From the NCBI GenBank assembly GCA_002794735.1, contig NBAZ01000003.1, positions 620,001 through 684,000 on the forward strand: a DNA stretch of 64,000 nt, in the 5' to 3' direction. Each line of letters opens with the position of its first letter. Position 1 is the first letter of the stretch. Source of the DNA: Pyrrhoderma lamaoense (lineage: Eukaryota > Basidiomycota > Agaricomycetes > Hymenochaetales > Hymenochaetaceae). Positions 22,982-34,940 of this stretch are shown here, in pieces. A model generated the notes under the pieces. The model was not told where the DNA came from. It made no database searches and saw only the letters and a list, made by a program, of their open reading frames with translations. Both the position numbers and the translations under genes were made by a program.

Positions 22982-24441
22982 TATTGTCAAACAAAGGGAC
23001 GAAGGGTGATAGCTCCAATAGTCTCAAGAAATCGTACTAAATTAATCGATTGACTGTATACACGTTACTAGTCTTGGCGACGCTTAGCTCATTTTTTAAA
23101 ATAGAACACCACCCGCAGTTGATAAACGGGGTGAACGCCCCGAAATTATCGAGTTGTCCACAAAATGATACCTTTTTAAATAAAGACATGGCAAATAGTG
23201 GTGTTCAAAACATATGGCAGTCAGGAAAAAACAAAGATCAAGAGAAGACACGAATGGAATTTTCAGTCGACCTTATTTTTATTTATTACGTAACCACTTA
23301 TTTTCATTGGTTACTTTAATTTTAAACTTAGTGAACTACTGACTATGACTGAGACAAGTGAACTCTTATAGTATCTAGGGTGAATGACGGTAGGTGAAGA
23401 GCCTTCCCTATGTTACTAAAACTTGTCAAGTGCTTCCGCTTCGATTTTTTTATGAATGATGTTATTTTTGTAAGTGCTCTAGCTGCACGCCTACAGCCAA
23501 TAATAGAATGAGCATTCCCTTGACCATAAAAAGCAGAGTGTTACCTAATAATGATAATCCTCTTCTGCTTAAACTCTGTTTACGAATAAAGAGATGTCAA
23601 TTTCCGATTTCAAACCAGCATCTGCAGTTCGCCCTCATTACCTTGATGCCAATGTTCCAGGCCTTCTCTTGTAAAAAATCGGCTGACTAGAATGCAACAC
23701 GCATTAAATGCTAGGTCACATTTCAAGCTCACTGTGATTGGTGATACTAACAGCATCAGAGATTTCCACAAAAACACTTATGCTTCCATAAATTCCAATT
23801 CATATATGCCTTTCTCGCACTAACCCCACCTCTCTACAAAAGGATGCTCCTTACAACATTAATTATCCCGACGCCTTTACTAACATTTATACAGTATTTC
23901 AGCAAACGAAAATCATAAGCGTTGACAAGTAAAGCACAAACAGGCGTGTCAAATACACCTGGATAAACTCGGGCCCATCTGCTTCCCCGCTTGCTGGTGT
24001 ACGTCGAAGAGAGCAAAGTATGAGGACGAAAACATCACCTGAGCTCTTCAAAAGTCCTTTTTCTACTAGAATCCATTCTCCTAGTCTCGGTAAGGTGCGA
24101 GACAGAAACGTTAAACGTCTAACCGATGACTACACATGATAGCTTTCCCGGCCAAATGCATGGATATACATATGGCCGCTCCTTTGAATCAAACTGAGAA
24201 ATGAAAACTTCAAATTCGTCAATTCTTTAGTATACGGAAGATCGTTTATTCGTAGCTAAATCATGTACTAAGCAAGCGTTGAATAAAGGGCACGCAAATA
24301 TGATTCTAGACGTGGGTTTGCTATATGGTGATGGTATATCCAAACTCCTTTCTATCTCCCTCACCATATTCGGCAATTTCCGCACCGCATTTAGCCGGCG
24401 CGGGAAATTTCGAGTCAGGACATCTCTTGTTTCGTTACTTC
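22982..24441. other. divergent intergenic region, no gene seen
   Basis: A 1.4-kb spacer between the start of the exchanger gene and the start of the kynurenine 3-monooxygenase gene, so both promoters are here. Short ORFs inside have no family features. Confidence 0.45.
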
Positions 24442-26360
24442 ATGGACGCGAACAAAAGAACGAAAAAGGCTGTAGTAATTGGAGCTGGTCCTGTGGGGTG
24501 TCTTGCAGGACTTGCTCTTGCAAAGCAAGGATGGAAGGTTGAGATCTACGAAGGGCGTCCAGGTATGAATACTCCACTAGTAAGTAAAATTTGTGATAAT
24601 TTATACTTTGATACTTGACCTATAGATATGCGACTCCCTTCCTCAAAAGCAAGTACCTCTCTTCGTTCTATCAACCTTGCTATCTCTTCCCGCGGAATCT
24701 GTGCAATAAGAGCTATTGATCCAGATGCTGCGGATCGTTTTCTTGAAAATGTTATACCTATGAAGGGGAGAATGATACATCTCGAGAATGGAAGACAAAA
24801 GAGTCAATCATATGACCGGGATGGTCAGGTTTGCTCCCTACTATCAGATTAAAACCATACTCCATTTTTCTGACGACACATGATATATAAATCTCCAGTG
24901 TATAAACTCGATTGATCGAGCCTTACTTAATGAGGGTTTGTTGGAAGAAGTTCTTGCTCGTCCAGATATCCGCATATTCTTCAAACATAAGCTCATAGCA
25001 GCTGATTTTGAACGTCGAAATCTTATCCTTCGTGATTCAAGCTCTGAATCCGGAGATGTAGATATTAACACTAGCTTTGACTTTTGTATCGGCGCAGATG
25101 GAAGCTATTCAGTTGTTCGTCGTCAATTGATGCGTTCCGTTCGGTAAGCTTCCTTTAGTCTTCCTTTTTTTATTGTTAAATCTCAGAATTTTATTATAAC
25201 TTAGTATGGATTTTCAGCAAACATATATTCCTCATGAATATTTAGAGTTAAGAATGCCTGCGGGAACAGACCGTAAAGGGACGCGACCTTTCAAATTGAT
25301 CCAAATCATCTTCATATTTGGCCTCGGCATTCTTTCATGCTAATTGCTCTCCCCAACAAGGTAATCACGCTTCATAGCTGCTATGTTGAGCGCGAACAAA
25401 CTAAATCTATGTTGTTCAGGACAAATCCTTCACTTGCACCTTGTTTGCTCCTACGGTGAACTTTAGCGAACTATCAGATCCCAAGAGAGCTTTGGAGTGG
25501 TTCAAATTCAATTTCCCAGATGCTCTTCCATTAATCGGAGAAGAAAATGTTGTAGAAAGTTTTCAAAATAACCCGAGAAGTCCTCTCGTTGTCATTAAAG
25601 CAAGTTTACTTCACCCCGAAAGCTGAATTTATACTTACGAATTTCCGGCTTTTATTTGTTTAGGCGAAACCATACCATTACAAAGATAGAGTGATCATAA
25701 TTGGGGATGCCGCTCACTCTATGGTACCTTTCTTTGGTCAAGGTCTCAATTGTGGCCTAGAGGATGTTCGTGTTCTTGACGTACTCCTTCGCCAGGAAAA
25801 TGTTGATCCGGCTGTCTCTCCGAGTAACTCATCATCATCGGTAGACACGCGACTAGCAAGTGCATTGCAACAATATACCGACTCGAGATATGAAGACCTA
25901 ATAGCTATCTCAGATCTTGCCATGGCGAACTAGTAAGTTTCTTTACCACCGCCCTCTCGCGCCATGCAGCTCTTCTTCTATCTGCGCCCAATATCCTCGT
26001 ATACTAACTCTATGGTTTGATGGATCTTCCAAACTTCTTAGCGTGGAAATGCGCCACTCTGTAGCAACACCTTCATACTTGTTCCATCGAGCATTAAATA
26101 ACTTCTTCTCGCTTCTAACAACGTCAACTACTAAGATGCCATCTTCCATGGAGCGGGTTTTGTCTCAGATTTCTTTCCCTTCGTCTTCGCCTTCTTCTTG
26201 GATACCACTATATACCATGGTCACATTTAGACCAGATATCAGCTATCATATGGCAAAGCAAAAAGCGGAGTGGCAAAATAAATTGATTTCTAGCCTTGGG
26301 TGGTGGAGCTCTATTATTCTCATCGCAGGTCTTAGCTTCGGTGTCTTGAAGTTATCATGA
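24442..26360 (+). CDS. BNA4: kynurenine 3-monooxygenase
   Basis: A flavoprotein that hydroxylates L-kynurenine to 3-hydroxykynurenine with NADPH and O2 at the mitochondrial outer membrane. ATG 24442 gives [10 protein letters not shown], then [20 protein letters not shown] (FAD-binding GxGxxG). Next come [44 protein letters not shown] (DG motif), [32 protein letters not shown] and [20 protein letters not shown] (second FAD motif). [25 protein letters not shown] and a C-terminal hydrophobic anchor ([19 protein letters not shown]) follow. Six or so short introns keep frame. At 25278-25280 one G is missing between MPAGTDRKG and [14 protein letters not shown]; the two sides are in different frames only a few bases apart, so no intron can explain it. 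The gene lies tail-to-tail with kynureninase. Confidence 0.92.
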
Positions 26361-26881
26361 CATGTGAAGATCAAGCTTCAATTCCTGGACAGAGTCCTTT
26401 GAGAAGAGTCAATAATAAAATAGAAATATATGTAACTATATGTGTCGTAAACGTAAAAACACTGTAACCCCAACCCCTTAGAGAGAATGAATTATACGCA
26501 AGACTTAAGTGGTCTCAGAAGAGTTGAAGAATATGATACAAAGAACAAGATATATGTTCACATCTTACTTGCCCCTTTCCACCAAGTCCCGAGGTATACA
26601 AACTCAATTCTCTCGGTGCTCGGTCCCGTTGCAACAGCTTATAAGAAGAACGCTCGATGCAAGTTTATTTACACAGATAATCATCGGAAGTTTAATTTAG
26701 ACAGATCTAGATTAGAAATTCAAATTGAACAACAATACAGATAATCTCGAGAGAAATTCTTATGTAGAACCCATCTTTAACTTTAATTCATTACATCAAT
26801 GATACAAGGAGCACTGGGGTACCATAAATGACTAGGCACACAAGGCAAACTGATCTATATTTATCTATTACTTGTTACTTG
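26361..26881. other. convergent spacer between BNA4-like and BNA5-like genes
   Basis: A 521-bp stretch holding both 3' untranslated regions. AT-rich, no gene seen; the ORFs inside have no recognisable content. Confidence 0.45.
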
Positions 26882-28895
26882 TTACAAACTTTTCCAACTG
26901 AGTTTTCCTTCTTGTTGAGATAATATGTCGAATACTTGATCAAGTGCACTTGCGGCTCTCTTACAGTCCTGGATTGTATTATAGAGGGGTGCAGGAGAAA
27001 GTCGAATTACATCCGGTTTGCGCTCGTCCCCCAAAACTCCAAAGTCCCTCAGGCCAGTAAACACAGCGGGCATCGCTCCCTTTCCCGGAGGGAGAATTAA
27101 CAAGGACAGTTGGGCCCCACGACTTTTTGGGTCAAGTGGAGTGATAATTGTGAAACCAAGTCGAGAAGATAGTTCACTTGTATTTTGATTGTTATCACCT
27201 CCACTGGTGTCTAATCATAGTGATATATCAGCACACCCCTCATACAGATGTTAGGCATCTTCAACAACTCACTGTCAACTATAAGCTCAGCAGCAGGGCC
27301 ATAAAGCTTTCTTACCTCAGATGACGCGATATACCACTTTGAGTTTACAAGTAGTTCCTCAAGATGACCCGTAAGTTGTATAGAGATTTTTCGTAGGGGT
27401 GGCATCATCCCTGCCTTTTCAAACAATTGCAAACTACCAAGCAGAGATACGACGCTTAGCACGTTAGGATTCGACTGTTGAAATCCTTGTGCACCGAGAA
27501 TAGGTGAAAACTTAGGAGGCATAGAAAACCGAGTCTTTGGGTCATGACCCCACCATCCTGCACGTCTGCATCGTATTTAACAAAGAGACAAAACAGCATA
27601 TGGTCAATAAGCTGTGATCGCATCTATTATAAAAGCTTACCCTGGTTTCTTCGTTTCGGACCATCTGTTGTGAACAAATAGTCCAGCAATGGCACCTGCG
27701 CCACCATTTAGATACTTGTATGAGCACCAAACAGCAAAATCGACGTCCCAATCATGAAGGAGTAGTGGGACGTTTCCAATGGCATGCGCGAGATCCCACC
27801 CACAAATGCATCCCTAAGATTTGTAAACAAGGAGATATCAGCAACAAACATCACGTTATTGAATCAAGTCATCAGAATTATATAAAATCGATGAGTTACC
27901 AAACGGGAGAGAAGGATGTAGAAAGGGAAGAGCCTAAACTTTCGCCTCACTTCCTGTAGAAGCGAATATCGTAGAAGATAGTAAACTTTATTTCATACCT
28001 TCTCTCTTGCAGCCCGTGATATTTTTTGCATCGGGAACCATTGACCCGTGTAATATTGAACACCGGAAAAAAGCACAAGAGCAATTTCATGTCCAGATTT
28101 TTCAATGGTGTCAAGGATATCCTCTTCACGAAGAGTATACTCTCCGGGACGAGGGGACATGGCGAGAACAGCCGTAGACGGATCCAGGCCATGAGCTTCT
28201 GCTTGGGATGCGAAGGCGTACTAAAATACAAAGTAATTATAGAATAAACTATGTCAGCAAAAAAACGCGATGGATAAAGCCCCAACAAGCTATTGAAATC
28301 GTGATTACTTGATCAGATGGGAAAGCTTTCGCTTCGCACAAAATTTTGTATCTCGCTGCATTGGGCTTGTAGAAAGTATCCATCATAAGATGGAGATTGT
28401 TAGTCAAACCACCCATACATGCAACTTCACTCTCATTAGCACCTATGTACATATTATCAGTATACAGAGACTGAGGCCCAAAGAGACCAATTTTATTGAT
28501 AACGCATACCAATCAACTCGGCCAACAGAGGTGTGACTTTATCAGCGATAACCATCCAAGGACGCCCATGAGGATGGTCAAAGTGGCCCTCAACCGCCCT
28601 AGAGGTTACCGCAATTGAGAAGATGTACACTTATAAGGCTGGATTTTTGCCCACAAACCTTGATCCCCAAACATCGAATTCTTCTTCGACAAGCTCTTTT
28701 GACCTCTTTGCAAGGGCACCAAGTGAGTTTCCGCATAAATAAGTGCATGGTTCGTCCACTGGAATCCAATAGTAAGCGATATAATATCAATATGATTATA
28801 GGAGACTAACACAGGTCCGAGGCCACCTTAGTCGCAGAGAGACCACGGTTTGTCGGTAAAACAAACTCTGAACGTTGAGAAGCTACGGAGTCCAT
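26882..28895 (-). CDS. BNA5: kynureninase
   Basis: A cytosolic PLP enzyme that cleaves 3-hydroxykynurenine (or kynurenine) to 3-hydroxyanthranilate (or anthranilate) and alanine. ATG 28895 ([16 protein letters not shown]). Family segments in order: [138 protein letters not shown] (the Lys of SYKYLNGG carries PLP), [40 protein letters not shown] and [14 protein letters not shown]. About seven short introns; all joints I checked keep frame and no one-base loss was seen. The stop is 26882-26884. It shares a 1.56-kb divergent promoter region with the IDO gene and is convergent with the monooxygenase gene. Confidence 0.93.
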
Positions 28896-30451
28896 TTTCG
28901 TATCGAGTAGCTATATTCTATACAGGAAAGGGTACTTCTAAGATAGCGACTGAAAATCGTCGAGTAACCGAGTATTGCTGGGGCTGAGGGAGATGAACAA
29001 GCTAAGGCTCCTCAAGCAGGCCCACGTTGTGGTACGTATGGGGAGATATTCCCACTTTTCGGCTTTGTACTATCTAATTATTATTATGGTGGTACATTGT
29101 TCTTAATCATTACTATATGTAATATGGCGGACAAATAACCTTGAAAAGTCCAATAAAGGAAGTTTCTGAGATGAATCTCCCACTATTTCCCAGTCTTTGT
29201 CACCCTCAGTCTGGATGAACTGTTGCGATTCGGGATATTCTGGTTTGCCTGTTCGATTCTTGCGTTTGATACTAATTTTGAAAGCAGCTCCTGTCAGATC
29301 GGGTGTATTCATGGAGAACGGAAATTGTGCGCTCTTAGAGTTTTATGACTATATGGAGCACGTGCCATGTTTCCAGAATGATGATTTGTTGACGCCGAAA
29401 GCCTGTGAGCTATATTGAAAAAACCTGATACATTTCTTTTCCATTAGTCGTTGAATCCATACTTCCGGTAACTTGTGTAGATAACACGCGTATAGTCTTC
29501 TCTCTATTCAATGTAAAATCAATGTTCACTTCGGCGTTATACCATGTCAAATACACTAAGGGGATCCCTAAAATTCAAACCCAAGAATTCCATCTTCCCT
29601 CACTCCCCTTCCTATAAGTAAGGCATGTCACGTTGGACAAGTACTATTGAGATAGACTTAAAGATATAATATCTTCTTGATTGAAACTACTAACTGTGAA
29701 GCTCAGAGTTCCCGAGATTCATGGGTTCTGCCCTTTGACTGACATGAGCACATCCTACCAGAAACTAGTGAACTTGCAGATTGATATTCAAGTATAGATC
29801 ATACACGGGCTTCTAAAAATGAGAGCTCGTATTTGTTCTTACATGGTGCCCTTTTCTAAGCGCTGACAGAACAAAATGAGAGAAATCTGTAACCTGAACC
29901 GTATGAAATGTGGTCATGAGATAATTGAACGTGTGGAAGAGCAGAGCTACCTAACCATTGGTTGTGGCGTTTTGAGGTATATCAAAGGCACCATCTTAGG
30001 CCCTATGACCAAATCAATTGTCGGATAACTAGACGAAAAGGAATAATTATTTAGTGTCTGTAGAGCTCTCATACGTTCCGATTTCCGGGGAATGCGTCGA
30101 CTCTTATTTGAATTTTGATCCATACGAGGGATAATGACAGAGATGGTACGCGTCTGACTGTTTGGCTAATACGGACGGAGGTTATACAGATATAATGGGT
30201 AGTGAAATCACGTCCCTTCAATTCCTGACTGACACTCGCAGTTTCGAGGGTTTATTTCCGCTCCTGAAAAACATATAGCGCATTTCGAGGGTTGTTCTGA
30301 GATTTAGGGTGCCGAAACTCGCGGATTAGCTTCTTTTTTCATTCTGAGATACAAACCAAATAGATATGTAAAGGGACAAGTATAAAAGTGTGAGCAATTC
30401 TACCTTAGTTCTGACATCAACAGATAACCCCCTTCCCCACTTATAAACACC
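28896..30451. promoter_or_regulatory. divergent promoter region between kynureninase and IDO genes
   Basis: A 1.56-kb region from which kynureninase (minus) and IDO (plus) are transcribed away from each other. A TATAAAAG box is at 30381-30388, about 64 nt before the IDO start. An ORF at 29103-29312 has no family features. Shared regulation of the two genes is possible but not shown by the sequence. Confidence 0.5.
30381..30388 (+). promoter_or_regulatory. TATA box of the IDO gene
   Basis: TATAAAAG, 64 nt before ATG 30452, followed by a short pyrimidine-rich leader (CCCCCTTCCCCAC) and CACCATG context. Confidence 0.55.
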
Positions 30452-31919
30452 ATGTCAGGCATTCAAGCAACGAGTATACCATATTTTGAGGTCAAAAACT
30501 TTGATGTCGATCCAAGGACGGGGTTTATGCCACTTCTGCAACCCCTTTCTCGCTTGCCCGAGCCTTGGGATATTTGGGAAGTTATTCTTGACAGCGCCAT
30601 CCGGAAGGGTCTTAAGCTCGGTGACTCAAAGGACTTGACTAAGGAGGATACAGACAGAAGTGAGGCATGGAGGAAGAAAGTGAGGGAGGTTCGTGGATGA
30701 TCAAGTTATAACTATAGGCATAGGTTACAATACTCATGTCGACCTATAGATGGAAGTGCTCTCAGTCGTTAAGCTTAAGTCCTGCGAGATTAGTTCACGA
30801 CGAGCGCATCTAGTTCTTGCATGGATTATGCATTTCTATATCAATACATTGCCGCCGTCTGCGCCTATACTGATTCCCCGCCCAATTTCGTTACCTCTTC
30901 TCGATATCTCGGAGTTTCTAGTTCTCCCACCGATTTTGACGTACTCTGACGATGTGCTTTATAATTGGAAATACAAGGATAGCGCGAAGACAGGAACGCC
31001 GATGTTTCCCTCGCCTAGTAACATCACTATCCAGACCACCTTCACCTCAACAATATCGGAAGAACACTTCTATCTTGTCCCTGCGTTCATGGAGCTCCGA
31101 GGAGCAGCGGCATTGTCAGTTATGTCCTTAGTTATGGACGAAGTTTATGCCCATGATACGATCGCAATAAGTCGCATTGCCATCTACCTTCAACACTTTG
31201 CGCATGTCATTGATGAGCTCACCACGATACTCATGACAATGCGAGATAAGTGTGACCCCGAAGTATTCTATCACGGGGTGCGACCTTGGATCAAGGGACA
31301 AGACTCGATGAACGGCGAAAGGAGATGGACATTCGAGGGTGTCGGAGAACCAGGGTACGAGCATCTAAGTCATCCATCCGACAACCAACTGCATGGACCA
31401 AGTGCAGGCCAAAGCAGCCTTATCCATGCAATCGACATCTTCCTTGGAGTAGATAACCACACAACGACTGCACCAGAGAATGGTGTCAATCAAAAGGGGA
31501 AGGAAGATAAAGGTGAATCTTTCTTGGGAATGATGCAAAGATACATGCCACGTCATCATCGCGCATTCCTTCAACACCTAGCTACAAGTCCCCGCCCCTT
31601 ACGTGCATTCGTTGATGATGAAACATCCGGAGGTCGGAATCCTGAGCTACGAGCTACGTACAATGCTGCGATAGGTGCTCTCAGAAACCTACGCGATCAT
31701 CACTTACGTATTGTAGCAATGTATATCATTGGGCCCTCTAGGAGAGTGGCGGCTGGCGAGAGGATTATTGACGGGGCTGATAGTAAGGATGTATCTGTTG
31801 ATGACGATGGGTCTGGAGAGAAGGGTACCGGCGGGACAGATGCGATGGTTTTCCTAAAAGGTGTCAGAGACAGGACCACAAAAGCCGTCTTAAGCCATAA
31901 CTCTCGATTCAGCGCTTAG
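30452..31919 (+). CDS. BNA2: indoleamine 2,3-dioxygenase
   Basis: A haem dioxygenase that opens the indole ring of tryptophan to N-formylkynurenine, the first step of the kynurenine pathway. Exon 1 is 30452-30688 and exon 2 is 30750-31919, joined in phase 0 across one 61-nt intron. Family segments: FMPLLQPLSRLPEPWDIWE, RRAHLVLAWIMHFYINTLPP, LLDISEFLVLPPILTYSD, FYLVPAFMELRGAAAL, FYHGVRPWIKG, MQRYMPRHHRAFLQHLA, LRNLRDHHLRIVAMYI (the proximal haem His lies here) and GTGGTDAMVFLKGVRD near the C-terminus. It ends NSRFSA, stop 31917-31919. Length 468 residues in this model, close to fungal IDOs. The single intron contrasts with the intron-rich neighbours. It completes a trio with kynureninase and the monooxygenase. 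Confidence 0.93.
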
Positions 31920-33386
31920 TTTCATTGTATTATATATCGTTGAAAGGCTCGATATCAAGACGATCACAAACCTAGAGATCGATAGTTCGAAAATTTCATC
32001 TGTAGCACACGATGTATAAGAGCGTGTAAATATATGCCATAATACCTTGAAGAGTAATTTTGTAAGAAATTCATGTAAATGCGGTTCGCGAAGTACGGGA
32101 GCACGTGATCGCGTCTTTGCAACTTACGATATGACTCATCTGAGCGACTATGATGTAACCTGAGCTCATCTCCTTTGTGTGTACTGGTAACTAATTCTAG
32201 AAACGTCTATTTTGAGGTTCGGAGTATATTCTTGCTGCGGCGCCCTATCACTATAAATCACTATAAACACTCATGATTGTCTAAGTTCGTAGTAATAATC
32301 ACCATTGCTATTTCCTCAGAACGTATAAATCCCGAGTAATTGCGCTTTCCTGAGATAAGATAAAACAACGTCAGAGTGAGGAACACAGTCGAATACTCAA
32401 GGATTAGCTACCAGCAAGTACTCTTCTTTTATCTTGTTCATGTTCTGTTGATCTCTGTGGGCATTACTATGTTCCTTCGTGGGATGGGTGGATCTGCCTA
32501 GTTCGACTTACGGGTGAACACAACCTCATCTCCCTTTGACAGCCGAGCTTTATTCTCTCGTTCATCGAAATAAGTATGCTATACCAGGGGCTTTTTGTAC
32601 CCAGCTGTTTTAACATCAAATTTTCAAAATGTGGTGCATGACGCTGAAGGACTCGTTCACCCCCATAGTAACTAATTTCAACACAACTATTCAACATATG
32701 GTATATTATTGGTGCCAATTCTCAACTCATCCCGGCTTTCTGAATCGGCTATAGTTGTAGAAATGGATTCAGAAAATCTAGGAGTAAGCAGTCGACCCGG
32801 CAGAAATCGCTCATTAAATAGTATAAGCTGAAGCAGCGGGATGTAGTGCAAGGGGCTTATACCAATCCTCCTGTGCATCAGGCATAGGGAAAAATTGGGT
32901 CTAGGAAGTAGATCTAATTAAGCTAATTTGAATCAGAATTGTATGTGGATATCGATGTTCCAGATGCGTCAGTAATAATTGTATATGCGTACGACCACAG
33001 CGTGAATACATGGATGGGAGGGATGTAGAATGTCACCTTAAATTAGATTAATCCAAGCAGAATGCATGTGGAGAATAAGCATACATGAATATCCAAATAT
33101 ACACGTTGCACTTAAAAAACATCGATAAGAAGCTTAAAATGGAAATCAGATATAGATCAATCAATGATAAACCATATATTTTCTCATGTCATCATTGCTT
33201 CTTCTTGACCTTTATGAATTAACTAGATTTACGGAACCGAAGATGTTGAAATACAAATCTGTATGTGTCCTCCTTCCTCTCTATTTTACACTGCTTTGAG
33301 AGATTGACCAATTAATAACCAAGAATTTAGAAAAATGAGTCTCCACGTTGTTGAAGACTTGATCGACGAGGATGCATTCTTGTTAA
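31920..33386. other. convergent intergenic region, no gene seen
   Basis: A 1.47-kb AT-rich stretch between the ends of the IDO and dehydrogenase genes. It contains an imperfect repeat (CACTATAAAT twice near 32249-32270). No gene was supported. Confidence 0.45.
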
Positions 33387-34658
33387 TTATGCCAGTTTTG
33401 GAGGCGGTTTAGCTGGCGTTCCCATAAGTTCAGGAACTATATCGTCTCCAGTACCCTTCGTAAGATACCCACGTAGATTGGACAGGGCTCTAACCTCCAT
33501 TTTGCGTTGAGATTCTTGTGTTTCGGTTCCCATATGAGGTAGCAAGGTCGCCTGAGGAAACTCAAACAAACGAGGGTTGACGTTAGGCTCATCTGGGAAT
33601 ACGTCAAGACCAACGGCAGAGAGCTATTGTTAACATAGAGTCAGAGATTTATAATAATGGGGCGAGAAGTGGTGAAACCAACATGGCCATCTTCAAGCGC
33701 GCGAATCATGGCTGCTTCATCTATCACCTTGCCACGAGCCGTATTGATGATTATAGCACCACGTTTAAGAGACCTGATAACTTTTTCCCCAACCAATCCT
33801 TCAGTCTCCGCCCGAAGTGGAACATGTACACTTAGGACATCTGCCTGAGCATACATCTCATTAAGGCGCTCCGCAGGGAAATATTCTGCTTCTTTCGGGG
33901 CATTTGGGTTGGGATGACGAGAATGATAGAGGATCCGCATGTTGAAAGGTCGAACAAGTTCTACAAAGCGGCAAGCAATGCCTCCAAGCCCAAGGATGGC
34001 GAGTGTTTTCTCTGAGGGATCATGGGCCGGTGCAAGTCCCGATTTCCATTTCTTGGCCCTGATGTTTTGTTCGGCGCGTGCGAATTGTCGAAGTGAGGAT
34101 ATTGTAAGATAAAGTGCAGTTGTAGCTGTCGCATCGTCAACAGCACCGGGTGTGTTTGAAACTATTATACCTATGGAACAGGTCTTAGGGTTAGCCAGTT
34201 ACGTACCATGAGTTTATGAGTTAACATGATTCATAGTTTTACCTCTCGATTTGCATGCTGCAACATCAATTTGATCATAACCAGCGCCATTGTGTGCAAT
34301 CCAGGCTACTGTGCTTGGGAGAGCCTTAATTAACTCCTCATCAAATATGCCAATCCTATTTGCAGATTCGTTGTGACGATAGATTCCCACTGTTCCATCA
34401 TATTTTCCCCCAGGCTTAAAACCTTCAAGGAATTCTGCACGACTTTTTGCATCCATTATCTACAATATCTCAATGACATCGGAAATTTATCTCAGATAAG
34501 CAGCTCTGGACTTACGACTACTTCAATTATTGATCCCAGGAGTTGCTGGGTTTCCTCATGAGCCCATACAATATCGCCTTCATGAAGATAAGTTCAACGT
34601 TTGGGGGGTCGCTTTGGTTTATTCACATACCGCATATGATGACTTTTGGACCTGCCAT
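33387..34658 (-). CDS. D-isomer-specific 2-hydroxyacid dehydrogenase (glyoxylate/hydroxypyruvate reductase type)
   Basis: An NAD(P)H-dependent reductase of 2-oxoacids. ATG 34658 starts a short first exon (MAGPKVIICG), then IVWAHEETQQLLGSIIEVV, the catalytic N-terminal domain (WIAHNGAGYDQIDVAACKSR, GIIVSNTPGAVDDATATTA) and the nucleotide domain (LAILGLGGIACRFVEL). LYHSRHPNPN follows, an Arg after the second strand that suits NADPH. Catalytic residues are seen as Arg in INTARGKVID, Glu in VGLDVFPDEP and His in LLPHMGTET. A phase-0 intron with donor GTTGGT joins EDGH to LSAVGLDVF. The stop is 33387-33389. It is divergent from the SWIB gene across 282 nt. The exact substrate cannot be read from sequence. 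Confidence 0.87.
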
Positions 34659-34940
34659 AGTTGTTGGTGATGGTTAGAAGGAAAACAACGAATGAGATGC
34701 GCTTTAAGGCGGTACTGGACGGGATCCATCTCCTTCCAAATACGGTATATCCAATATTATTATCCGGTAACCCTAATCCGGGTGTTGCCCCTAGTCCGGG
34801 GTCAGGCGCACCCGTCACTTCAGAATCAACACCGACTCACCGACTCCCCGACTCCCCGACGCGCGCCGTCGTCTTCGTAGTCTTACCGACATAACGGAAT
34901 AAACACAGTATACGCTCATAAAAACGTGTTAAAGCGCGTC
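34659..34940. promoter_or_regulatory. short bidirectional promoter with CCGACTC repeats
   Basis: The 282 nt between the dehydrogenase ATG and the SWIB-protein ATG must serve both genes. It is more GC-rich than its surroundings and has tandem near-copies of CCGACTCC/A at about 34831-34861, and two AATCCGGGTG/TAGTCCGGGG-like half-repeats just before it. Confidence 0.55.

Noticed and set aside
23050..23319. 89-codon plus-strand ORF starting with a hydrophobic stretch
   Set aside because: Could mimic a signal peptide, but the remainder is random-like and no downstream exon fits.
29103..29312. 69-codon minus-strand ORF between kynureninase and IDO genes
   Set aside because: Charged composition looks mildly protein-like, but no joinable exon or family similarity; kept as promoter region.
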